64,000 bases of DNA, from NCBI RefSeq assembly GCF_014066305.1, contig NW_023501101.1:1-64000 (forward strand). The letters are read 5' to 3'. The stretch comes from Letharia columbiana. Taxonomy: Eukaryota > Ascomycota > Lecanoromycetes > Lecanorales > Parmeliaceae. Made by a program: the position numbers and the translations under genes. The notes beneath the pieces were generated by a model that was given only the letters and a program-made list of their open reading frames with translations, was not told the DNA's origin and did not search any database. Shown piece by piece: positions 11,442 through 22,701 of the stretch. The first letter of the stretch is position 1; every line of letters starts with the position of its first letter.

Positions 11442-12648
11442 CGGCTAGTACTTAGGCCTTAGCTTTGGCTCACATGCATCACCGGCCGGATAATAGACAA
11501 CGTTGAAGAAACTCTGCCTTCGCCTTGGTGCTAGTTATTCACGTCGGAGCGGGTTGGCAAAGGGATCCAGGGTGGGGACTAGGGCTGCGAGTTGATTCAG
11601 CCAAATTATCGTGGTGCAGTTCAGATTTTCTATCTGGGTTCTTACATCAACTTTTCGATGGACGCTTGAAGGTATGAGATGAAGCTAGGAGAAACTCAAA
11701 CCCTTGCTCAGTAGATAGCACGCATACTTAACAACAACAGAGACAGGTACTAGGCAACCAGATCTTCACAATATTATCGTTTGTTTCTGATGGTCATTCG
11801 TTTCTGGTGTGGAAATCAAATTACGGAAGATTCAAAGCCATTTTCAAGCAGAATATCAAACATTCCGCTCCAAAAAACGTCATACCCCGCCCATCGAAAG
11901 CCTATCTTCCACCCCTTCCCCCACAACTCACTCGCCCCCACTGCCAACCCCAACAGACTCCTCGCCTGCATGACAACAAGCACGCTCAGCTTCGCTCTCA
12001 AGATTCCTGAAAACGGTACCTAGTCTCGAGCGCAAATGAATAATCAATGGCGGACGCAAAAACCTTCTGTTCTTGAACATCGGAATCAAAACCCAGAAGC
12101 CAATCCAACCTTCAGCGCAGCGCCCGGAGGACCGCATCTTCGGCAGCGGCCTGTGCAAAGGCGCAGTCCAAGTTTTCTAATACAAGTGAGACGAACGGAG
12201 GAACTGGAACATGTTCTCTTGACAGGAGACGCTAGGGGACGCATGCATGCCTTAGTTGTACGCATATCTCATACACACTTGACGGTCTGTTTGCGGTCCA
12301 ATTCCGCAACTTGGTTCTGTACTAACTGGCCTTCCGCCATAGACGATCCCCGTAATATTAACCCGGCTCTCGGCTCTCCACGAGCCGAGAACTGTGTCCG
12401 GGATGACAGGGAGGCTGGGCCTTGAGGGCCGAGGGCAAAGCCGTCCCTGACATTTTGCCTAAATGTTGGTATTACTTCTATAAAATCTGAACAGACTGTT
12501 TCGGTCGCATTGAACTGAATCGGCAGTTGGTAGAATAGGGGACGGTTTTTGGGAATGTGGAATCAGGTTGTGGGCAAGCAGATCGGGTCATTATTTAACC
12601 GCCGTGGCTCGTTCTCCTAGATACCCACGAATATTTCCATCCAACGCA
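11442..12648. other. Intergenic, no supported gene
   Basis: Open frames at 11781-12158 and 12036-12425 overlap on opposite strands, have low complexity or biased composition, and show no domain. I see no structure worth naming. Confidence 0.4.
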
Positions 12649-13610
12649 TCAATGCATCGTCCCACCAACCTTGGTGCAAGCCGCCAACGCAGTCCCTGGT
12701 GTCGTCTTAACATCCACCGTAACCGTCTCCAGCACAGTCTTAGTGACGAAGCCTTCACCAATCGTATATGCGATCTGCATCCTCGTGCTCGCTTGCAAAG
12801 TGACTGTCGTCTGCTTCGCAGTACTGATGCCGCTGTAGACTGTAACAGGGCGGGAGTGATAGTCGAAAAGACTGTTAAGATGGAAACGACTTGGACGGTC
12901 GCTGCTGGGGCGGTTGTGGTGGAGGTTGAGGTGACATAGTCAGCAGTGTTCGTGTCAGTGACGATAATGGTGCGGAGTCTAGGAAATGGACGGTCAGCCA
13001 TTGTATGGCAGGCTCAGCAGACGATACAATTCACCAGGAGCACGTTTTGCAATCATGTATCGTGGAGCGACCCCCTCCGCAAGCCACTTGGCGCGCGCTG
13101 CGGAGAGACTTCCGTCCACTGCACGTCTGAACTTGGCACTGCTGGCTTTTTGACGTTGGTGTTGCTTTCGCAGTTGGGTCGCAAGAGCTCTGCTTAGTGA
13201 AGTGGACACAATTGGCGGTCTCAGTCCGTATGACGTTCTTGATGGCCTGCGTGAATTTAGGTATGGTGAGCGCTAGTAGGATTTTGGTTGTGGTTGTTGT
13301 CGATGCATGTGGCGTAATGGTTGTGGTCGGCTTGAATACCTTCGAAGGGCTTGTTGCAGTACTTGCACTCTGAGTCTGGATCGGGAAGCCGTCGGTATTT
13401 TCTATTTAAGGTGGAGCCTTCGGCTTTGCAAAGTGTCTGGAGATCGCGCTACCCCAAGACTGGTCTCAAGCTTGAAGCTTTGGTTAACGGGATTACAAAA
13501 GCCGAGCGAATACGTACTGACGTAAAAAAAAAGGTGCTAATGGAACTTACGTTGACGACTGGCGTACTAGTCACTGAAAGGGTGACCGTTGGCGTGTATG
13601 TGGACTGATG
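12649..13610 (-). pseudogene. Thr-rich secreted-type protein, decayed or with unresolved introns
   Basis: Read on the minus strand, coding-like segments follow each other in different frames. They are a Thr-rich piece near 13603-13554 that ends at a GTAAGT donor; a piece with TETANCVHFTKQSSCDPTA near 13225-13160; ARAKWLAEGVAPRYMIAKRA near 13110-13040; TIIVTDTNTADYVTSTST near 12985-12930; and a final piece containing QTTVTLQAS and ending ACTKVGGTMH with TGA at 12651-12649. The order and composition match Thr-rich secreted proteins of filamentous ascomycetes. A 56-nt GTGAAT...CCTAG intron fits by sequence but leaves the wrong phase, so at least one frameshift seems present. Confidence 0.5.
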
Positions 13611-14544
13611 AATACTCTAGTCAGCAAATAGTCCGTTGAGACGGGCACGGGAGTCACGATGGTTCTAGAGTTCAGGAATTCCCAAACTTGCCTCGGGAGT
13701 TCACAAAGAGGTTCAAGTAGGAAAATTTGGGGCTCAGAAAGCCATACCGTTTATTATGGTCCAACCGTAAGATCGAAGGTGCGCTGGTAGGCTATTGGGT
13801 CTGCATCGCCGTTGTTGCTTAAGATTAGGATGCTCCATGATCCAGAAAACATATGCGAGTGTCTGGAGCGAAGCCAGTGGGGACAGGTGCCAGGGAAGCG
13901 CTTTTCCAGTGGTGCAAGCCTCATAGCAGGCGGCGTCGCTAGTCGAGGCACCGTTGAGAGTCTTCAACAGAGCTCTTCCCCAATGTGCTTCTCTGGCTGC
14001 AAACACATCTTTGTAAATTACGATTTCTTCGTAAATTAGGGGTAGCAGCTCTATTTTCTGGTGTTGAATGTCAATAAGGATGCAAGACTAATGGGTTTCA
14101 CTGTCGAAAAACTTGCTCTACTCACGGGCCAAATATAACCAAAGCCTTCTGGAGATACAGGTTGATTGATGAAGCTCACTGAGGTCGCATTTAAGCTTGA
14201 TTCAGGTGTTGGGCATCTAGCTTGCTGATATACAAATAGCTTTGCCTGGTGGTCCACTCGATGCCCCACCATGCTCGGAAATATTGTAACCGGCCGTCAC
14301 ACCATTGAAAAAATGACAAGAGCCCAATTATCTCGTACAGCCTTGGAGCAATCACCAACCTAAAGCAAACAAGCTTTGCGTCCTTACAATCTCAAATGAA
14401 GTTGTGGAACAAAGATTTGTACTTCAGTATGGGGAGCTCAATTCTGAATTCTGTCCTGCACTACCTTCACCACCGATTGCCGGTGTCCCATTCACAAAAG
14501 AAGCTTTGCCTAACGAGCTGCCTTACTGTCCGTTTGCGCTTAGG
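13611..14544 (-). other. Possible upstream fragments of the Thr-rich gene
   Basis: Two minus-strand pieces look coding: SDAACYEACTTGKALPGTCP near 13950-13880 (two frames needed) and NATSVSFINQPVSPEGFGYI near 14205-14130, followed by a GTGAGT donor-like site. Both would suit the ectodomain of a secreted fungal protein, so they may be 5' exons of the decayed gene below. I could not connect them. Confidence 0.3.
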
Positions 14545-15172
14545 CTATGCTGGCTTCCTACTACTCATGCTCGCATCCTCCTTTCCCTCTATCATGATCT
14601 TTTCACTCGGTGAGGGACCCATCTTCCCTGGCCCACCGTTGATCTCATTCACCCAACCCGTCAACGCATAGAACCACTTGCTCTTGACGGCCCTCCTCGT
14701 GATCGCCTCGGATCGTTTCAAGGTGCTCAGGTCCATGGTCTCGGCCTGCTCCAGATCGCGGAAAAGGTTGTCGTCGACTATTACCGCGTAAGCAGATGCT
14801 CTAGATTGGCACTCAGACGGTTTACTGACGATGCAGCTTAATGTTTTCGCCACAGTTAATTGCGTGGGGTTGGAAAGTGCACTTGTAGGCTTCCTCCTGG
14901 GTGAGGACTTGGTGCATTGCGAAGGTTTTGTTGTTGAACACTATTGCTTCATAGGTAAGCGAGTTGCTAGTTCTAAGGACAGCATTCCGGCCCATGGCCG
15001 CGATTCACCTACCAACACGCTTGTGAGGTCCGCTCATATCTTCTGACCATGGCTCTTCTAGCGCATGTGGATGCTGCGCCTTGATCGAGTCGTACACTGG
15101 ACATTCCTCCCGGCCCATCAAGAGGGCTAGCTTGCTTCGGAGGAGAGTGATTTTTGGATCCTGGTCTGCCAT
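14545..15172 (-). CDS. Unrecognised 167-aa protein, three exons
   Basis: Exons are 15172-15013, 14940-14830 and 14777-14545; the introns are 72 nt (GTAGGT donor, TAG acceptor) and 52 nt (GTCAGT donor, CTTAC branch, TAG acceptor). All joins keep one frame to the TAG at 14545. The N-terminus is hydrophilic (MADQDPKITLLRSKLALLMG) with no signal peptide. The middle has two cysteines in YKCTFQPHAINCGENIKLH. The C-terminal part has a Trp-containing segment (AVKSKWFYALTGWVNEINGG) and a charged tail. It looks like a small soluble protein. The exon 2 end was chosen so that the frame continues. I do not recognise the family and propose no function. Confidence 0.6.
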
Positions 15173-16034
15173 TGTGCACAATATTTTCCTCCTTACGTAT
15201 TGATGATACAACTTTGAGGATTTGGGATCTGGGCCGCTGGGCTTACTTATGAAATCAACGAACACCAGCACAAAGACAAACAGAAATCTATTCGCAATGC
15301 GCTGAACAAAGATTGCTGTAGCAATCTTCAGGCAGTGATACCAGCAATGTTTTAAGTAATTTCTGGAAGGGTCGAGATATTGAGAGTCTGTTTGTCCACA
15401 GGAGGAACAAAGCAAGGAGAGGATTCAGTAAAACTCATGGCCTAAGTTCTTTCGCAACAGGGTTTTTTCGCTTGCTTTGGGTCACAGTCGAAAAAATCCA
15501 TGCACAGCAGGGTCGAAGTCACAAGTCGTTGACTCTTTCGTCTGCAAAGTGTTGACGAGACAGAAAGAAGGGAATTGATCGTGGGCTAGGTAACGCTTGT
15601 TGCTCTGAGTTTATGTAGAGTGACATGCACAATGACCACTTACAAGTAGCGGAAGTTCAGAAGTTTTTCACCCGATGTTGATACACTCATAAGATATTGT
15701 ACAGACTACTGAGGACTTCTTCTGTGCGTCACTGTGGCTGTGTGTTCTCCATCGGGTTAGCGGTGTAGCCTTACTAAAATTTCAGCCTCGAAATTACCTT
15801 ATGACAGCCTCGCCGCCTCACAGCCTCATCAAGATCAAGGGCAACCTCAGCTCTTTCCACATTTATATCTCGTTGTACTCTCATCGTGAAGCAATGTTGA
15901 CTTGATCCCTCATCCTCAACCACGCAACTTTCCGCTCATCAAATCACTACGATGCCAAGTCTCCGGTTTGGATAAGTCATCACCTGAGCGCAGTGTAACC
16001 ACCACTCAGTGTCTTCTCAATCAGTTCTACATCA
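15173..16034. other. Divergent intergenic region
   Basis: This 860-bp gap separates two divergently transcribed genes and should contain both promoters. I see no gene in it. A pyrimidine-rich stretch precedes the plus-strand start at 16035. Confidence 0.45.
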
Positions 16035-17855
16035 ATGACTTCTAAGCCTGATGGCTGGAACCCCGCCTTCCATAGCCCATGGACGCCATATTTATCTCCG
16101 CCTTCTCATATACTGCCGCATACACTTGAGGCTGGGGACTCTTACTATATTGGCGATGTTTATGAACCGAGCCGCATAGGGCAGTCTGGAGAACTGATAG
16201 AGAAACGTCTTCTTCCCTTTAAGCATCCCGCTACGTCAGTCTCAGAGTCTGTTGTAAGTGTATCGAGGTCAGGCTGATGTGAAACAGAGCTTCGGGACCT
16301 TACATGCGATACCTTGAATCCCTCGCTCAAGGATGGCCACATATCTCTTATCTCGCCGACTTCATGAAAGTGACCGCGGCTCCACCCAAACAGAAGTTTC
16401 TCAACGATCAAGACAGAAGAGAGAGGGCGAGCAGAACCAAGGTTGCTATGCTGACCTTCGAGCCTAATGCTGCAGTGCACCGAGATGACTTTTCAAACAT
16501 CATCGACCTATATTATGCTCTCAATAAAAGCCAACATAAACATGATGATGTCCACGCCAGGCTCTTCGTAGTCGAAGACCTCTCCCGAGACGTCATCGAG
16601 GCTTTAGGTGCCCGATTCGATGTCGACCCCCTCTTCTTCCGAGGCCATATATCCGACTACATGTGGCACAACACCCGAGATCCTTGGGTCGAGCTTCCGG
16701 ACCTGGACATCATATCGCGCAAGCGTTCCTATCTTCACATCCGATATGTGCAAACAAGGTACTTCCGGAGCGAAGATAGCCTAATGAGGGCCAGGTGGGA
16801 AGCAGGAGGCTTCAACGTACTGCGAAGAGTGGACAAAGATGGCAATTGGGTGCCTGATGTTGATATTCCCAAATCTGATGTTGGCTTGGTTCGAAGTAGG
16901 ACGTCTCTTTGGATCAGACCAAACAAGCCTGGAGAGAAGGGTGTGCTTGGTAGGTCTCATTTCCAACCATTCCCTCATCGCGAGTCCTTTCGTTATCTCG
17001 GAAGCTGACAAGAACTCTTGACTAGGCATCCTACTGGTGGACCCCACAGTATCTGAGGGGTTCCCAATTTGGGGCGGCTACCGTAATCTCGTCGACTGCC
17101 CGTCCATGACTGTGCTTCCCGTACCAAGAGGACCATCAAGAATATCCACGTTCGAAGATGTCATCCACTACACCAGCGCCTTGACGCCTGAAGAAATCAC
17201 GAGTATACCGAGAGATCCGCGTCTGCTTTTCAAGAAGACACTCATGATCGTCGGCGCGGAATGGTCTACACTAGTAAAGTACGCCACAACTCGCCTCACC
17301 CAACTAGAATGGGAGATCGAGAATCCGGATCTGCAAGGGGATAACGGTGGCTTACAAGTCACCATTGGGAAACTGCACAGTTGGAGACGAAGATTCCCCA
17401 TCTTCCGTACCCTTGTGTTGGAAGTGCTGGAGAAGGTCGTCAAGCGTGAGCACTTCGCGTCCAGCCCGGAAAACCATGTGCATGATCTCCGAAGTGATTT
17501 CGAGATCCTTCTGTCCAACATTGAAAATCTACAGGTCCGCGCTGACAGGATCATGTCGGTCGTCACGGCAGTGATGTCAATCGAGGAAAGCAAGAAAGCT
17601 TTCGAACAGAACCGCAGTCTTGCTCGCCTGACTTGGCTCGCGATTACTTTTGCGCCTCTGTCATTCATCACAGGTCTGTTCAGTATGAACAGTGACCTTT
17701 TGACGTTAGTGGAAACGTTCAGGGTGTACTTCGCTGTAGCACTACCGCTTACGGCCATGGTTCTGTTATTGACTCGGTTTGCTAATGTTGGTCTCGAGAA
17801 TGGATGGAGAAAGTTGTTTCTATATAGATGGATGACAAGAACGTCTGCAAAATAG
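16035..17855 (+). CDS. CorA-like Mg2+ transporter family protein, 563 aa
   Basis: Exons are 16035-16234, 16288-16949 and 17026-17855. Intron 1 (53 nt) has a GTCAGT donor and GCTGAT branch; intron 2 (76 nt) has GTAGGT and a GACTAG acceptor. The frame is continuous to TAG. The long N-terminal part is soluble; a helical stretch (about residues 390-490) precedes two C-terminal membrane helices at about 490-512 and 522-542. The first helix ends LSFITGLFSMNSD, matching the CorA pattern in which the GMN selectivity motif closes the first helix; here Gly is Ser. CorA proteins are pentameric Mg2+ channels. Many fungal relatives with changed GMN motifs are uncharacterised, so transport activity is uncertain. 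The short 17856-17936 gap follows, with a convergent broken gene beyond it. Confidence 0.82.
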
Positions 17856-17936
17856 CGATCATCCCAACTTGTAGCCTCAGATTACGGGACAAGGATGAAT
17901 AGCAGCCGACATGTTAAGTCTCAATTTCGAACAACG

Positions 17937-18461
17937 TCAAAGACCTGCTCTCTTCGCAGCAGCCTCCTTTAGAGCGATTTCCGTGTAATACGGAACATCC
18001 TTCATCGCAGTCGTGCTGCCATTAATCACAGCGACCGACCCATAAAACTGGCTGAGCTGCTCAATAAACGTATGCTGATTCCGCGTCTCGACCTCCGTCA
18101 TGCAAGACTGCGGCAGCCCCGAGATGAGACCATAGTTGTTCGCCACGAACTCGATCTGTTGCCGCAATCTATCACTAATCGGCCCCGCAAGTGTTGGCAA
18201 AAGAACCGCCATTTCCACTCGCAGCAACCTCGTCTGGTTCTTTGTCTCATACCGATATCCATTGCCGCTTCAACGTCCATGACCCTCCCATTATTCACGA
18301 CTGCACTTGGTGAGTTCGCTAACGTTTGCTTTGGCCTCACGTAGACCGACTTATCGACGACTTTGGCCACGATGTCGGCACTGAACGAAAGATGGACATG
18401 GCTGGATGAGGGCTAGGAAGGAAACGAGGGGGACGAGGCCCATGGCGTAGGCTTTCATCAT
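17937..18461 (-). pseudogene. Secreted hypothetical protein, frame-broken
   Basis: The ATG at 18461 starts a hydrophobic leader (MGLVPLVSFLALI) typical of a signal peptide. The likely continuation ADIVAKVVDKSVYVR is in another frame. A second shift near 18250 is needed to enter the last segment, RLRQQIEFVANNYGLISG to ALKEAAAKRAGL and the stop at 17937. No intron with good signals bridges either change, so I read this as a gene with two indels, or an unusual intron set I cannot see. The last 95 residues are clean and probably conserved. Function unknown. Confidence 0.45.
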
Positions 18462-21033
18462 GGCGGACCTCGCGTGATGATGAGGAGGACCTCAGACGAC
18501 TATTACGATCCAGAATAGAAGATGCGGAGGAAGGTTTCGGGTAGGTTACTCTGTAGGAGCATGATGTTGGTGAGATAGGTGACAGAAAATTGGAATGCTT
18601 AAACTATACCATGGTCACGTTTATCAAAGAGAAGATGGCATTAGAAGGGTCTGGCGGGCTTTATATCGCTAACCCCCAAAAATCCTACAACGGTCGAACC
18701 TTCGCAATGTCTCATTCGTTTATTACAGTCGTCCCGCCTCTTCCTACCACCATCTTCTACCATCTTCTTCAAAGATTATCTCAACTTTCATCAGACCATC
18801 ATTAAGCTGCGAGTTCATCCTAGTGGTTTCCAGTAGCCATCATCCTCTTATTGGTGCATAGTACATTCAACATCGACCGTACAAGACCTTGCCAGGATTC
18901 TCAAAATGCTGCCGGATATTCTCTACTGGATGGGGACTTTGAACATTCAAAGCCCGAGTTTCGAAACGCGGAAGCCAACCCAAACGGTTGAAATAGTGTC
19001 GCGAGACTTCGTCGCAATCCTCCAGGATTCTCTGGAATCCGCTTCAGCGAGCGCAGACTAAAGATCCCAAATTAGGTCACTAATATGGGACGGCGCTGTG
19101 TTCCACCGGATAGTGCAATCTTTGAAGAACAAACACTGGAGGATATATGCAAAACCTTATCAACAGAATAATGGTGTGAAAACGATCCAAATGAACGGGG
19201 TTCCAGCGGAGAAGTCAGACTCTGCGCGACCGACAATGCCCCTCGAGACCGTCATAGCTGCCATGATTCCAATAGCCGGTTTCTGTGTCGCCACCATCAC
19301 GGCGCTGGCGTCTCTGCGAACCTCTCAAGCGTACCACCTGCCTCTCCTCATACTGCAAACATAATTTTCGCTTCTCGCCTTGCGACGCGTAACGGATACA
19401 ACGTCGTCTCCGGAGCACGGAGGCATCCTCAGCTCGTTTGTCCTCATCTGGCTCTGCCACATGTCTTGTGCACTCTATGCTGAAGGATACAGACTACCAC
19501 CAGCGACTGGAAAGGGTTTACAAAACACCATTCAACCTCCGCTGGGCCGGGACGGAACAGAGAGTCCGAGGCACTGGGAGGCGTCGTCTGGCAAGCCCCG
19601 TAACTCCCGCAAAGCGGAAAGGAAGCTAAAACGATGCAAGACGCGAGCGGCGGCCTCTCTTGACACGCACTGAAAGGGGGCCAACCGCGCTGGTATCAAA
19701 AAACAGCAGTTTCCTTTCTTCAACGCACGTTCTCACTGCTCACAATCCGCGTCCTCAAACGCCTCTACCAAGAAAGTCTCCACCCCCTCCTTTACCCTTA
19801 CGATTCTCCAACATCGGTCCCCTAAAACACGCCTCCCTAACTCAACTGTCCGACAACACAACCCGCAAGAGGATGCTCCGCGCCTGCCTGGTCCTCAACC
19901 TCATCTGGACGCAACGGGCGACAATGACGGGCTACCACGAGTGTCTCGCCATCGTTATCTCACAATTTATCTGGTCGATAGGAGTCTTCAGACGTGCTAC
20001 GATGTTGGTTTGGAAGCTATGCCTAACTCATCGACCTTAAGCTCCAGATCACATCCTTAACAGCTCACTTACTCTTTTCCCCGTGGCCAGCTTCACTTCA
20101 ACTTGCCCCAACAACGCTCCCATGCCGATATGACGAGGTTCGGGAAGGATACCGGGCACGCAAATGGGAGCATCGACGTCACCTTAAACAAACTGCAACG
20201 TGCTCCAACCTGCGCGGTTCATGCCGTAGCGCTCGAGATCCCAAGCGTCGAGACACCCGGGCCTGTCTGCGTGAAGCGCTGTGTTGGGACTGTATGTTCA
20301 AGTGCTGTGCCGAGGGTCGGCAAGGTCCTCAGATCGGCTGTCTTCTTTCCTTCCCGCTTGAGGTTGGAGGGTGCGATGCGAGGTGCACGTGTTGGCTTGA
20401 CAGGTGCATCGGCCTCGAACCTTTCTACCTGCAAAGAGATCCAGGGCTTTCGAGTCGGTTGTGCTGAGGTACTCACCTTGCCCAAACTCAGTATACTAGC
20501 GGCTTGTTATTGCCGTAGACGTAGACGCTGTGCGAGAGACAGTCATCCATGAATCTCGTGAAGGGTTTCTACACATTGCCCGTTGAAATTTCTCGAACCA
20601 ATATTTGGCATAGTCAGCTTCTGATCAAGATGTAAGGCAAGGCAGCGACTTTCACGATCTTGGATGGCTTCTAGAGAGCCGTTGTTGCGGACATACCCTC
20701 GATGCCGTGGCTTGTTCTGCAGGTCCGGAAAAAGCATCAAGACTTCTTGGGTGCGTCTTGTGGGCCATATTTTCATCTATCACATGAGACTCGTCATGGT
20801 GAAAAGGCTAATGATGCTAAGAGAATGGAAAATATGGGTGTAAAGTGTTGGAGATGCACAACGCAGTGAACATGTGTGAATCTAGATATTTTTGAATCCG
20901 AGGCAATAGATAACGGAAAGCTAAAACCCGGTGGTGGTGGGACGTAGAGAGAGAGGATCTCAGATCGATCAACATTATATAGCACTGATAGATATGAAAG
21001 GAAGAATTCAATCATTAAAGATATTAGCAATGT
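18462..21033. other. Long stretch without a supported gene
   Basis: 2.6 kb with many overlapping short frames. A minus-strand block at 20219-20776 (two frames, 88 and 77 aa) is the most coding-like but has no domain and cannot be joined. Base composition is normal, so this is not RIP-type sequence. I see no clear repeat. Confidence 0.4.
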
Positions 21034-22701
21034 TTATACGTAGTCATCACCACGACGAGCCCCATTTAAATGTGTATCCTTCTCGGCATCAAGTTTCAGG
21101 CTGTCAAGACTGTCTATCCGGTAGGCCTTCGGCGCAATATTTTCATAGCTACAAGGACAGGAGTCAGCTGTATCCTAGATCAACATATGAAGCATTTGGA
21201 CTTACGAGCTGTACTCGGCATTGGATGGCACCACTGTAGACTCGGATCCGAACTTTGTAAACGCCGTAGTTGAACCCGGCGCTCCTGGCGAATCGTCTTC
21301 GAGTTGCTTCAGTGCGTCTTCGTTCAAGTTGAGCGAGGCTATCTTCACGCTCTTTAGGCTGCGCATGAAGCCGTTTGAAGAAGCACCAACGAAGAGGGGC
21401 CGCAATAATGGCAGGCAGGCGCCGACAACGCCCATGGAAGACTCGACCATTGGCCAGTATACCAGGGGTGTGTTCATGTCTGCAGACTGATGTTAGACTT
21501 GAAATGAATCCATGGTTTTGGAGGTTCATACAGCTGATGTCCAAGAATCCCACGTCCAATTCTGCATGTGGTGAGTTAGAACCCACCGCATTGATGACGA
21601 CAAGTTGGAGACGCACCTTGAACAACTTTGTTGAAAACTACGAGCTTCGCGATACCCGCTCCCACGGTCCTGTGACTTGATAAGCATGCTTTTAGATCGC
21701 CTACACGTTCCGCAACTTACAGTCCTCCGAGAAGGAACATGCCACTGACAGCAGCCTTGTGCCTTGCAGGCAGTTGCATTACCCAAATCTGGAAGCACAT
21801 CAGCAAATATCAACGTGATTTAAGGAGGGGAACTTACACATGGAAGCGGCAGAGTCAGGATGATTACTGTTTGAAGTTAGATGACGATAAGCCAGAAGCA
21901 AGACACTTCTTACAATCCGTGAGAACATCTGACCAAGCTTGAGCCAGATACATTGCGTTCGTGTTGATGCAATTCTGGTACGTAAAGCCGAAATTGGTCC
22001 AGTCGATCCATAAGGGCCAGCATTGGAACAGGTTGGCGAAGAAGAAGCCAAGTGTCCAGACAACGACGACACCAATCATAGTCCACACAGATGGTTTGAC
22101 GAAGGTGCCTTTGAAGATCCTGAGGGCACCTGTGAGCTGGTGTGGACATGTCAATGAGAATGAGAGTAGCTCTACCTTTTATAGAAAAGCAATACAGACA
22201 ATTTCGTGAACCCGAAAGTCAGTGTTGTCGTAAGTTGCGTCGCGAAAACGATCTGTCCCCACTTTCAGCATTGCGAGGAGGCATTGGAAGAACAGAACTT
22301 ACTTGTTCGAAGACTTTTAAGCGATGGTCGAAAACTGGAATTTCGTTGCCTGATCCGTCTTCTCCGCTTCCCGTGTGCTGTCCTAAATTGCCGATTGAAG
22401 TACCTTTTGAGGGTCAGAGAGTAGGCGGACAGTCTCTGGAATCGCCGATCCTTACCAACCAACATGCAAACCGCCGTGCCAATTGTGAGAAGCTGTCTCG
22501 GTATTAGCTTCGAATATCTCAACACTTACTGGGAATTTGGAGCACGGCTCAACATACCAACGCTGGTAGAATCATATAATCATCCCATGAAAGCGCAGCC
22601 TGCTTCATGCGTCGAGCATAAAAACGCAGGGCGGTTACGACGATGGTGAGAAGGCTCAGCACAAGTGCGAGAGCATACATCTTGCCAGCTGAATCCGCCA
22701 T
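21034..22701 (-). CDS. SAT4/Pth11-like rhodopsin-domain membrane protein, 370 aa, 11 exons
   Basis: Exons (minus): 22701-22558, 22492-22456, 22382-22303, 22252-22176, 22119-21914, 21866-21838, 21788-21721, 21669-21617, 21561-21532, 21479-21206, 21148-21034. Every join is in frame and ends at TAA. The protein carries the fungal SAT4 (DUF3328-type naming varies; Pth11-like) seven-helix domain. Landmarks are ALRFYARRM and SWDDYMI after helix 1, TKLSVLLFYKRIF, ANLFQCWPLW, LIILTLPLPC before the IWVMQLPARHK loop, GAGIAKLVVFNKV, and VYWPMVESSMGVVGACLP. A hydrophilic tail of about 90 residues follows. The family sits in the plasma or vacuolar membrane and some members act in surface sensing during plant infection; a receptor role here is inference. 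It has no CFEM head. Three microexons (37, 29 and 30 nt) make it easy to mis-predict. Confidence 0.88.

Noticed and set aside
16235..16287. A 34-nt intron at 16254-16287 using the better GTAAGT donor
   Set aside because: It is too short for fungal splicing and leaves the wrong phase. The GTCAGT donor at 16235 gives a 53-nt intron in frame.
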